A stretch of 64,000 bases of DNA from Chryseolinea sp. H1M3-3 (GTDB taxonomy: Bacteria; Bacteroidota; Bacteroidia; Cytophagales; Cyclobacteriaceae). Below the pieces are notes generated by a model. That model did not search any database, was not told where the DNA came from, and saw only the letters and a list, made by a program, of their open reading frames with translations. Location: positions 106,012 to 170,011 of the forward strand of contig NZ_JARKMY010000015.1 in assembly GCF_029360725.1 (NCBI RefSeq), given 5' to 3'. This document shows positions 8,289-16,361 of this stretch, piece by piece. A program made the position numbers and the translations under genes. Position 1 is the stretch's first letter; the number at the start of each line of letters is the position of its first letter.

Positions 8289-11200
8289 TTAGAATTTAAC
8301 ATTTAAGTTGAAGCCCATATTCCTTGTGGTGGGAAGTCCAGTGGATTCCATACCAATAAGATTGTCGGAACTGTAGCCGAAAGACTCTGGATCGATATTT
8401 GGAATCCATTTTTTCAACATCAGTACGTTATTTGCGACGAGGCTAAGTCTTACACCTTTTACAGGGAAATTTTCCGGCAAGAATTTAGTGAAGTCATATC
8501 CAAGCGTGATTTGACGAAGCTTCCAATAGCCACCGTTGTAAATTACCGGTTCGATAAGTCCTTTTGACCTAACAACTTCGTAGAACGGTTGTACAGGGAA
8601 TACAGCTACAGTGTTTGGTTCACCAGCTTCGTTTACACCTTGTCCTACAACACCTGATTCTCTTCCTGCTAACGTTTCTTTATGCAATCCATGGCGGTAG
8701 GCATTAAAGTTTGTTCCAGAAAGCATTTTGTTTCCTAATTTAAAATCAATCAAGAAAGAAAAGCTGATGCCTTTATAAGTCAAGGAGTTTGTAAACCCTC
8801 CAACCCACTTAGGTAACGCACTTCCAAAGTTTAAGAAAGTTGATGTTGCTAAAGGAATTCCATTGGCACCATAGATAATCTGACCATTGTTCCGTTGATA
8901 TCCGAATCCGGCGATTTGTCCTAATTCCTCGCCCACGATATGCCTGAGTTCGCCATTAAATACGTGCGTGCCAACAGTGATACGCTCACCCGGGGTATCT
9001 GTAGTGATCTTAAGTACTTTTGTAATATTATAGGATCCATTGAATGTAAAATCCCACACAAAATCACTGGTTTCTATAGGAACAATGTTTAACATCAGCT
9101 CCACTCCCCGATTTCTACTTTCACCGCTGTTAATGCGAGTATCTACATACCCTGAAGCATCAGAAACCTGAGCCTGAACAATCTGATCTGTAGTAATTTT
9201 CTGGTAAGCTGCTACATCTATGTTTAACCGATTCTTTAACATCTTCAATTCAAGACCGACTTCAGTTTCAGTAACAGTCATTGGCCTTAAACTCCGATTA
9301 GGAAGGGTAGTTGACGTTGGTCCGCCCAACGGTTGAGGCGCTCCTGAAGGATTCGCCAGGAAATTGTTGTTAATTCCATAATAAAGAAGTGTAGAATAAG
9401 GCGCAACATCGGAGTTGCTTCCCACTTCAGCGTAAGCCACGCGGAGTTTACCAAAATTCAGGAAACCGGATGTATTCTCTAGGAAGACATATCCCAATGA
9501 AATGGATGGATAAAATGTACTTCTGTTGCCTTTGGATAATACAGAGAACCAATCATTCCGCCCTGTTGCACTTAGGAAAAGAAAGTCTTTATAAGAAACT
9601 TCGGCAGATCCGTAAAGTGAATTTACCTTCTCCTCACCCAGTGTGTACAACGGATCCTTTACACGTCCATTTTGAACAGTATATAGATCGCGCACTACGA
9701 AATCGGTAACCTGGACGCTATTCAGTTCGGAACGGCGATACATTTGGTTACCGCCTACATTCACACTTAAAGCGAAATCGCCGAATGATTTATTTGACCC
9801 AATAAGCCAATCGGCATTTAGCTCACGGAAATTACGCGCGTCTTGTGTATACATACCATTTACAAATCCCGCAGGAGCTGCTGCTCGCGATGCCTGGCCA
9901 GTTGGGAAATTGTTGTAATCCTCAGTCCGTGACCAATAATCTTGACCAATACGACCTTGCACATATAACCAATCCGTGAGATCGTATCTAAGTGAAATGT
10001 TGCCAAAAACTCTGTCACGTCTTGTGTTATGGAATTGCTCCGCTAATGTGAAATATGGATTTGTTCGATTCATAAATCTGGAGTACACAAATTCATTGCC
10101 CTGCGCATTGTATTTCTTTTCATTCAACAACCATAATGGCATGGAGTTAGCCATTGCATACAATGCCACCGGTATCGTGTTATCCTGGTTTCCTACGTTA
10201 GGAGCATTTTTGTTATATTCATTTGAATAATTAATGCTTCCTTTTACGCTGAGTTTTTCTGACAATGAATAGTTGAAGCCAAGGTTAATGCTTCTTCTCG
10301 TGAATGAGTTGTTAGGCACAATCCCTTTGCTGTCCATATTCGCCAATGACAAATTGAAACCGCCTTTTTCTCCTCCTGAAGACATGCTTAAAGTATTCGT
10401 CATCGTCTGGCCGTTTCTGAAGAAGTCCTTGATATGATTTCTCTGAGGCTCATATGGAACAGTGACGCCATCAAAAAGAACTTGTGTCATTCCAGGTTGA
10501 AATTTTTCCCCAAAAGACCATTGTCCTGATGTTGGATTAGGATTTGTTGGGCGAACGCCATTTTCACCTTGACCGTATTCGTATTGGTAATCAGTAAAAT
10601 CTAAAGGCTGATCGTTGGTGTAATTTAAGTTATAGGTCAACCCGAGACCACGTCCATCTCCCTTTGTCTTTGTAGTGATCATAATAACACCGTCTTTCGC
10701 ACGGTAACCATATAATGCAGCAGCTGTAGCACCTTTTAAAACTGTCATGCTTTCAACATCATCAGGATTTATACTTTGCAAACCATCTCCACCATCCGAA
10801 GTAACACCACCACCTCTTGTAGCAATTGCATTGTCTCCTCCAACCGAACCAGATGAGGTAGGGTTTGTTCCGAAATTTGTATTATCTATAGGTACACCAT
10901 TGACAACGATAAGCGGGTTATTTTGGCCAGTAAAAGAAGACTGACCCCTAATACGAATCTTAGATGTTCCACCAGGACCTGTTCCAAGACCAGAAATGTT
11001 AACTCCAGCAATTTTTCCCTGGAGCGAGTTCATGATGTTGGGAGTGCGATTAATCGTAAGCTGGTCAGCGTTCACAGTGCTTGTTGCGTAACCCAGACTT
11101 TTACTCGACTTTTCAATACCCAACGCAGTCACAACAACTTCTTCGAGTGACTTTACATCAGGATCAAGTCTCAGGTCTATGGTGGTTCTTGAACCTACCG

Positions 11201-11840
11201 TAATTTCTTGCGTAGCGTATCCTATAAAAGAGAATACAAGTACAGCGTTTTCATCTGGCACTTCTACGGAATATCTACCATTAATATCCGTAGATGTTCC
11301 TACAGAGGTACCCTTTACCAACACGTTTACCCCCGGAAAATCTGCACCGTTTTCGTCGGTCACTTTTCCGGAAATTGTAATGGCGACTTCATTTTTTTGC
11401 TGACGTGTTGCGAGGCGTTCCGCCAGATAATCACCAGTGGAAGCCGAAGGGAAACTGAAAAGCAACGGCGTCGTTGAAATAGAAGCCGTAGGTTCAGCAG
11501 CGATAGGTTTCCTTACGCTTTTCTTTTGGTAGATAACATAAAATCTGTCCCCACCTTTTTCATAATAGAGCGTAGTTTGCCTTAACATCATGTCTAAGGC
11601 CTCTTCTGCACTTTTAAAAGAACTTTTGGACGGCTGAATTAATTTGTTCTCCACCCATTCATCTTTGTAAGCAATGGATACATTGAACGATTTTTCAACT
11701 TCCTTTAGCCCTTGCTTTAGGGAGTAGGATTCCAAACGGACCGCCCTGGGCGATGCTGCGGCATACACCTCATCGTGCTGCGGCAGCGCTTCGTAAGATA
11801 TCAGCAGGAATATGCCGATTAGTAAGTACTGACATTTCAT
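8289..11840 (-). CDS. SusC/RagA-type TonB-linked outer-membrane channel with STN signalling domain
   Basis: The 1183-residue product is a TonB-dependent importer. In order: signal peptide 1-20; STN (secretin/TonB short N-terminal) domain about 38-105; carboxypeptidase-regulatory-like domain 155-226 (ISGKVTDENGADFPGVNV, then NGRYSV); SLEEVVVTALG at 231-241 marking the plug entrance; plug with GKIAGVNISG and SKIRIRGQSSF; then a 22-strand-type barrel ending in a terminal phenylalanine. The STN domain is the part that contacts FecR-type anti-sigma factors, and fecR lies immediately upstream. This is a cell-surface-signalling transducer that both imports its ligand and induces its own operon. Confidence 0.95.
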   Translation of the reverse strand: MKCQYLLIGIFLLISYEALPQHDEVYAAASPRAVRLESYSLKQGLKEVEKSFNVSIAYKDEWVENKLIQPSKSSFKSAEEALDMMLRQTTLYYEKGGDRFYVIYQKKSVRKPIAAEPTASISTTPLLFSFPSASTGDYLAERLATRQQKNEVAITISGKVTDENGADFPGVNVLVKGTSVGTSTDINGRYSVEVPDENAVLVFSFIGYATQEITVGSRTTIDLRLDPDVKSLEEVVVTALGIEKSSKSLGYATSTVNADQLTINRTPNIMNSLQGKIAGVNISGLGTGPGGTSKIRIRGQSSFTGQNNPLIVVNGVPIDNTNFGTNPTSSGSVGGDNAIATRGGGVTSDGGDGLQSINPDDVESMTVLKGATAAALYGYRAKDGVIMITTKTKGDGRGLGLTYNLNYTNDQPLDFTDYQYEYGQGENGVRPTNPNPTSGQWSFGEKFQPGMTQVLFDGVTVPYEPQRNHIKDFFRNGQTMTNTLSMSSGGEKGGFNLSLANMDSKGIVPNNSFTRRSINLGFNYSLSEKLSVKGSINYSNEYNKNAPNVGNQDNTIPVALYAMANSMPLWLLNEKKYNAQGNEFVYSRFMNRTNPYFTLAEQFHNTRRDRVFGNISLRYDLTDWLYVQGRIGQDYWSRTEDYNNFPTGQASRAAAPAGFVNGMYTQDARNFRELNADWLIGSNKSFGDFALSVNVGGNQMYRRSELNSVQVTDFVVRDLYTVQNGRVKDPLYTLGEEKVNSLYGSAEVSYKDFLFLSATGRNDWFSVLSKGNRSTFYPSISLGYVFLENTSGFLNFGKLRVAYAEVGSNSDVAPYSTLLYYGINNNFLANPSGAPQPLGGPTSTTLPNRSLRPMTVTETEVGLELKMLKNRLNIDVAAYQKITTDQIVQAQVSDASGYVDTRINSGESRNRGVELMLNIVPIETSDFVWDFTFNGSYNITKVLKITTDTPGERITVGTHVFNGELRHIVGEELGQIAGFGYQRNNGQIIYGANGIPLATSTFLNFGSALPKWVGGFTNSLTYKGISFSFLIDFKLGNKMLSGTNFNAYRHGLHKETLAGRESGVVGQGVNEAGEPNTVAVFPVQPFYEVVRSKGLIEPVIYNGGYWKLRQITLGYDFTKFLPENFPVKGVRLSLVANNVLMLKKWIPNIDPESFGYSSDNLIGMESTGLPTTRNMGFNLNVKF

Positions 11841-11888
11841 AGGATATGGTTTAATTATAGGTTACTGTTTTAAGATTTTAATTGCTCT

Positions 11889-12884
11889 TTACTCTTTTAG
11901 ATATATCCGATTTTCCTCTTTGATCACTTTCAGTTGGAATGCTTTGGCAATCTGCTGCAACAAACTCTCGGCATCTGTTACAGGCATGGAGCCTGATATG
12001 GTTTGTTCCAGAAGGCTTTCCTTTACGTCCACTTCAATACCATAATTGTTCTTAATCATATGAAGCATTTCTCGTAAACTCGTTCTGTTCAGAATCAGAT
12101 TGTGCTCCGTCCAAGCTGTATAAAGTTTAGGATCTACCTTTCTTTTTACATACTTTTTCTCATTGTATTCCACCAATTCTCCCGGGCTCATCAATATTTT
12201 TTCGTCTTCCTGCACAGTTGGCAGACTGAGTTGAATTTGTCCTGAATTCAACATGATTTTAGTTTCATCTCTATGATAAACATTAAAGGTTGTTCCAAGC
12301 ACTTCTATATTTACATCCTCACTTGTTTTTACTAAAAAGGGTTGATTGTTCTTCTTGTGTACCACTGAAAAGAATGCCTCACCATCCAGCCAAACCTCAC
12401 GTACGGCAGACGCTTCCCATTGCGAATGCAATTTCAGGAGGGAGTTAGAATTAAGCATAACGGTTGAGCTATCGGGTAATGTAATGGATTTCGTTTCGCC
12501 AAATGCCGTTCTATATTCTACCATTGTTGGCGTTCGTGGCCAAAAAAAAGAACTAATGCCGATGAGTAATGCTGCCGCAGCAACAGAACTATACCAGAGG
12601 ATCAGCCTCGACTTACTTAGCCGTGGCTTGTCAACAGATTGTAAGTCAGTGTTCCGAATTTGATTCCAAACCGCTGATACCTCATTTGCAGGAAGATCAT
12701 AGTTATAAAAATTTAGTCGAAGAAGGGTCGAGCGCGCTTCTTCCACATCGCCTCGCCTTTCAGGGTTTTCTTCAAGCCAAGTGTGCCAGAAAGACTCCGT
12801 GTTTTCATCCATGGCAAAAACCCATGATTGAAAATGCTCATCCATTATAAAATCTTTAACCGAAAATTGGCTGTAATCTTTCAC
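11889..12884 (-). CDS. FecR-family anti-sigma factor
   Basis: The 331-residue single-pass inner-membrane protein relays substrate occupancy from SusC to the sigma factor. Residues 1-92 are the cytoplasmic sigma-binding part, 93-115 the membrane helix (ILWYSSVAAAALLIGI), 123-215 the FecR domain (AFGETKSITLPDSSTVMLN; WLDGEAFFSV) and 262-329 a C-terminal DUF4974 module that meets the STN domain. The start codon is GTG at 12882-12884; this keeps the usual family N-terminus (YSQFSVKDFIMDEHFQSW), which the first internal ATG would cut. It lies 48 bp ahead of susC and 85 bp after the sigma gene. Confidence 0.93.
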   Translation of the reverse strand: MKDYSQFSVKDFIMDEHFQSWVFAMDENTESFWHTWLEENPERRGDVEEARSTLLRLNFYNYDLPANEVSAVWNQIRNTDLQSVDKPRLSKSRLILWYSSVAAAALLIGISSFFWPRTPTMVEYRTAFGETKSITLPDSSTVMLNSNSLLKLHSQWEASAVREVWLDGEAFFSVVHKKNNQPFLVKTSEDVNIEVLGTTFNVYHRDETKIMLNSGQIQLSLPTVQEDEKILMSPGELVEYNEKKYVKRKVDPKLYTAWTEHNLILNRTSLREMLHMIKNNYGIEVDVKESLLEQTISGSMPVTDAESLLQQIAKAFQLKVIKEENRIYLKE

Positions 12885-12969
12885 ACTGATAGCTCGTTAT
12901 TGTATAAGAAGGCGGTAAGCCTGGTTTCTCATCATTCTTCCCAAAAAAAATTTTACACTTAAATAGTGA

Positions 12970-13602
12970 TCACAATCCCAGTAAAGAGAACAGGATTAAA
13001 AAAACGGCATCGGCTTTGAGTTTTTTGCGCAAAATATCGATTGCCTTAGAGATTAAATTGTAGACGGAATCTACATGCAAGTCCATTATGGCTGCCACCT
13101 CGTGATAAGAAAGCTGATTAAAGAATTTCAAAAAAATTGCTTCCCTTTGTCGTTTGGTCAATGTATGGAGGCTATTCCTGATTTTTTTATTTCTCTCTAC
13201 CTCCCACTCCTCTTCAATAAGTACATCTTCTTTAGAGGGTGCAAAGTCAAACCCATGTCCATCCCGATCGCTCAACGATATCAAAAATTTTCTGCCTACT
13301 GTTAAGCGATTCATCAGTAGGCGTCTAAAGGATTTGAAAAGATAATAATTGACACACGTTACTTCACTCAATTTTTCTCTTCGGTCCCACAAAAGCGCAA
13401 ACAACTCCTGAATACAATCCAACACCAATTCTTTATTTCTGCATGTATGCATACCATAATTATAGAGCCGATGCACATACTTATTATACAGAACAGAGAA
13501 CGCAAGGTCATTGCCCTTCTTAAAACTTAACCACAGGGTGCTGTCATCCAGTGATTGGTCTTTATAATTTCGGCTATGATTTTTGAGCGGTTTAGCTAGC
13601 AT
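12970..13602 (-). CDS. ECF-type RNA polymerase sigma-70 factor
   Basis: The 210-residue protein contains sigma region 2 (about 25-95, with ALLWDRREKL) and region 4 (about 130-195, LTKRQREAIFLKFFNQLSYHEVAAIM, then an HTH). No region 3 is present, as in ECF factors. The last 12 residues (AVFLILFSLLGL) are strongly hydrophobic, an extra tail seen in some Bacteroidota ECF sigma factors. With FecR and STN-SusC directly downstream it makes a complete sigma/anti-sigma/transducer cascade that should transcribe the SusCD operon. Confidence 0.93.
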   Translation of the reverse strand: MLAKPLKNHSRNYKDQSLDDSTLWLSFKKGNDLAFSVLYNKYVHRLYNYGMHTCRNKELVLDCIQELFALLWDRREKLSEVTCVNYYLFKSFRRLLMNRLTVGRKFLISLSDRDGHGFDFAPSKEDVLIEEEWEVERNKKIRNSLHTLTKRQREAIFLKFFNQLSYHEVAAIMDLHVDSVYNLISKAIDILRKKLKADAVFLILFSLLGL

Positions 13603-13782
13603 AACCCATTTCCGTGGTGATTGCGAAAATTAAAATTAGTATTTTTTACCGAAATCGATTGAATTGAGTATTAAAAAAGCGTGATTTTGACTTTTTGGGC
13701 TAAAAACCGCAAAATTTGAAAGGATCGTTTTAAGGAAATGCTTTATGGGAGGCTTGAAAACCAACGGTATGGGTAACGATCG

Positions 13783-14349
13783 TCATTTGCCCTCCGTATT
13801 TTCCGTGGTGCAGGGTAAGGAAAAATGAATGCAATCTTTAATGATATTATTTTGATTGACGAACTGAAAATAATCGGCGCTTCTCATCTCTTCAATCAAG
13901 CCGCTTTTTTTTAAAACATTTGCGGACGCCGTGTTATCGACGTCGGTAAAAGTCTGAATCCTGTAGACCGCGGGTTGCGATTTCAATATATCCATCATTC
14001 TTTTACATACTTCTGTGGCATATCCCTTACCCCACTGCGTAGGACTGAATATATATCCGAATTGAACCTTCCCGTATTCATTGATAATACCAAAACTACC
14101 TATCAAACGCGAATTATCGCGCAGTCTGACCGAATAAGAATAATCTGTGCCAGCCGCCCAGCCTTCAGCAGCATACTGTAAAAACGAATGAGTATCGTCG
14201 ATTGATTGGTGGGTTGGCCAAGACATAAAACGCGTTGCTTCGGGCTTGCTAGCATAGGTGTAGAAGATTTCTTCTGCTTCTTCATACCTTAGTTTCTCTA
14301 AAATCAATCTGTCGGTAGTAATTTGTAAAGGCAAATCAAGCTTTACCAT
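13783..14349 (-). CDS. GNAT-family N-acetyltransferase (RimJ/RimL-like)
   Basis: I start at the ATG at 14347-14349 (188 residues), because TTDRLILEKLRYEEAEEIF is the usual RimJ/RimL N-terminus; the longer frame adds 24 atypical residues and overlaps the opposing gene. The acetyl-CoA loop is QWGKGYA (105-111), and NTASANVLKKSGL is the late motif typical of this subgroup. Members acetylate protein N-termini, amino acids or small amines; the substrate is not readable. It diverges from a small hypothetical gene. Confidence 0.88.
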   Translation of the reverse strand: MVKLDLPLQITTDRLILEKLRYEEAEEIFYTYASKPEATRFMSWPTHQSIDDTHSFLQYAAEGWAAGTDYSYSVRLRDNSRLIGSFGIINEYGKVQFGYIFSPTQWGKGYATEVCKRMMDILKSQPAVYRIQTFTDVDNTASANVLKKSGLIEEMRSADYFQFVNQNNIIKDCIHFSLPCTTENTEGK

Positions 14350-14367
14350 AATTTTAAATAATCTTTC

Positions 14368-14610
14368 ATGGCCAAAGACAGCAATATCGTCCATCGATAT
14401 TTTAAAAAAAAATTTGAACACGCCATCATTATGGTGAAAGTAAACCCAGTTGTTTTTAAGGGAGTTGAAATAACCATCTTACCAAATGGCACCATCGAGC
14501 AGCGTGAGTTAGCTTTCGATGAAGCAATATGGGATGATCTAAATGCTGATGGTTTTGAAGAAGGGAGTGCCCTGGAATTTAATCTATATTACTCTGGGCT
14601 AGTACAGTAG
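14368..14610 (+). CDS. Small hypothetical protein
   Basis: This frame encodes up to 80 residues; a shorter product of 59 residues starting at the ATG at 14431 (MVKVNPVVFKGVEITILP) is perhaps more likely, because the first 21 residues are an irregular basic stretch. The protein is acidic near its end (DEAIWDDLNADGFEEGS) and soluble, with no domain I recognise. It lies just before the SRP RNA gene and diverges from the acetyltransferase. Confidence 0.5.
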   Translation: MAKDSNIVHRYFKKKFEHAIIMVKVNPVVFKGVEITILPNGTIEQRELAFDEAIWDDLNADGFEEGSALEFNLYYSGLVQ

Positions 14611-14664
14611 GCTTAATTTCTAACGAATTTTGCATTCTTATTACCTTTTCTCCGTCTTCAAGTG

Positions 14665-14672
14665 TATCTTTG
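14665..14672 (+). promoter_or_regulatory. -7 promoter element of the SRP RNA gene
   Basis: TATCTTTG exactly fits the Bacteroidota TAnnTTTG -7 consensus and lies about 5-7 bases before the predicted 5' end of the SRP RNA. No clear TTG -33 element is present at the right distance. Confidence 0.6.
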
Positions 14673-14676
14673 CGGC

Positions 14677-14768
14677 GGCAAATCGGCACGACCAGCTCCT
14701 GCTGAACTCCCCCAGGATCGGAAGGTAGCAAGGGTAGGCGGTTGTAGCGGTGCGATGTTCGATTTGCC
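14677..14768 (+). ncRNA. ffs: Bacterial small SRP RNA (4.5S type)
   Basis: GGCAAATCG at 14677-14685 pairs with CGATTTGCC at 14760-14768, closing a hairpin of about 92 nt. Near the tip lies CAGGATCGGAAGGTAGCAAGG (from 14713), which contains the conserved SRP RNA elements (GGAAGG, AGCA) that bind the Ffh M domain. A short T-rich run follows (ATTTTTAT). It should guide membrane-protein targeting with Ffh and FtsY. No protein frame here is credible. Confidence 0.9.
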
Positions 14769-14861
14769 ATTTTTATATTCTTAAACTCCGTCGCAGCCAA
14801 CGTCCCTCAATTCCGCGTCATTTTAACTTACAAAATAACAACCCAAAACTGAAACGATCAC

Positions 14862-15518
14862 ATGAAATTCTTCATTGACACAGCTAATCTTAATGAAATC
14901 AAAGAAGCCCATGACCTCGGGGTCTTAGATGGTGTGACTACCAATCCATCTTTAATGGCGAAAGAAGGAATAAAAGGTGCCGATAATATTAGAGCTCACT
15001 ATAAAGCGATTTGTAACATTGTCGATAATAATGTAAGTGCTGAGGTGATTTCCACAGACTTTGAAACAATTATTAAAGAAGGGCGCGAGCTGGCTAAAAT
15101 TGATGACAAGATTGTCGTTAAAGTGCCTATGATAAAGGATGGGGTTAAAGCCATCAAAAAGTTTTCTAGTGAAAATATCCGTACGAACTGTACACTTGTT
15201 TTTTCTGCTGGTCAGGCGATCTTAGCGGCGAAAGCAGGTGCAAGTTATGTGTCTCCGTTTATCGGTCGCCTTGACGATGTTGGAACGGATGGTTTAGAAC
15301 TCATTGCACAGATTGTAAACATCTATAATAATTATGGCTATGCAACCGAAGTACTTGCGGCTTCTGTAAGACATACCATGCACTTAATTCAATGCGCAGA
15401 GCTTGGGGCCGATGTGGCAACTTGTCCCTTGAATGTAATTATCGGTTTATTGAAGCATCCATTGACCGATAGTGGCTTAGAGAAATTTCTCGCTGACTAC
15501 AAAAAAGTCAACGGCTAA
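14862..15518 (+). CDS. fsa: Small transaldolase / fructose-6-phosphate aldolase (TalC/FSA type)
   Basis: The 218-residue cytoplasmic class I aldolase belongs to the short transaldolase family, which transfers dihydroxyacetone between sugar phosphates (pentose phosphate pathway) or cleaves fructose-6-phosphate. [29 protein letters not shown] and the Schiff-base lysine K87 in VVKVPM are diagnostic, as is [10 protein letters not shown]. Length and ends match the family. Sequence alone does not separate transaldolase from FSA activity. It lies 93 bp after the SRP RNA gene and is closed by a good terminator. Confidence 0.92.
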   Translation: MKFFIDTANLNEIKEAHDLGVLDGVTTNPSLMAKEGIKGADNIRAHYKAICNIVDNNVSAEVISTDFETIIKEGRELAKIDDKIVVKVPMIKDGVKAIKKFSSENIRTNCTLVFSAGQAILAAKAGASYVSPFIGRLDDVGTDGLELIAQIVNIYNNYGYATEVLAASVRHTMHLIQCAELGADVATCPLNVIIGLLKHPLTDSGLEKFLADYKKVNG

Positions 15519-15539
15519 TTCATCATCACATTTCAATCA

Positions 15540-15570
15540 AAGCCACAGCAAATGTTGTGGCTTTTTTGTT
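15540..15570 (+). terminator. Terminator after the transaldolase gene
   Basis: AAGCCACA and TGTGGCTT form an 8-bp stem around a 7-9 base loop, followed by a run of T residues, 22 bases past the stop codon. Confidence 0.85.
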
Positions 15571-15653
15571 TTTAATAGCAAGGCGAGGCACCCGCTGACC
15601 GGTGTGAAAAATAATTTGCAAATTAGGACGTTCAAATTTTAATAAGGCTTAAA

Positions 15654-16361
15654 ATGTTTTCTACTGATCCGGTTGTACATGTAAAAGGCGTGAGTATTTT
15701 TCACGATCATAACACTATTCTGGGTGACGTCTCTTTTGATATTCAAAAGGGCGAGTTCGTTTTCATGGTGGGCAGGACGGGCTCCGGGAAATCCTCGCTA
15801 CTAAAAACATTGTATGCAGACTTCCCCCTCCGCTTAGGCGAAATGACTGTTGTTGGGTTTGATCTTCGAACCATTAAGCCATCACAAATACCTTTATTGC
15901 GTCGTAAACTGGGAATCATCTTTCAAGACTTTCAGCTTTTCAATGACCGGTCTGTCGGGGAAAATCTCATGTTCGTGATGAAAGCCACCGGCTGGAACGA
16001 TAACGCGAAAATGAGAGCAAGACTATCTGAAGTTTTAATGCAGGTAGGACTAGGATCAGTCGAAAAGAAATTACCTTATCAACTTTCTGGTGGCGAACAA
16101 CAACGAATTGTTATTGCCAGGGCACTTATCAACGAGCCACAAATTCTTATTGCTGATGAGCCAACCGGAAATCTTGATCCCGAGGTTTCTCATGGGATCA
16201 TGAAAATTTTTCAACAAATAAATAAGACTGGTACAGCTGTGCTCATGGCTACACACAGCTACGGACTTATTAAAAAATTCCCGGCAAGAGTTCTAAAATG
16301 CGAAGAGGGCAAAGTGTTTGACTCTGCCCAATCTCCCTTTGAACTCACTACAGAATATTAA
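15654..16361 (+). CDS. ftsE: Cell-division ABC ATPase FtsE
   Basis: The 235-residue ATPase contains Walker A GRTGSGKS (40-47), the Q-loop at 91, the LSGGE signature (144-148) and Walker B with E169 (ILIADEPTGNLD). The sequence resembles FtsE more than LolD or MacB. FtsE works with the membrane protein FtsX to control peptidoglycan hydrolases at the septum. No ftsX is adjacent here; the two are often unlinked in Bacteroidota. Its TAA is interleaved with the stop of the opposing sensor gene (shared bases 16359-16360). Confidence 0.87.
   Translation: MFSTDPVVHVKGVSIFHDHNTILGDVSFDIQKGEFVFMVGRTGSGKSSLLKTLYADFPLRLGEMTVVGFDLRTIKPSQIPLLRRKLGIIFQDFQLFNDRSVGENLMFVMKATGWNDNAKMRARLSEVLMQVGLGSVEKKLPYQLSGGEQQRIVIARALINEPQILIADEPTGNLDPEVSHGIMKIFQQINKTGTAVLMATHSYGLIKKFPARVLKCEEGKVFDSAQSPFELTTEY

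Noticed and set aside
14579-14800. A 73-residue minus-strand frame over the SRP RNA.
   Set aside because: The RNA hairpin and its conserved tip explain the sequence; the frame has no protein features.
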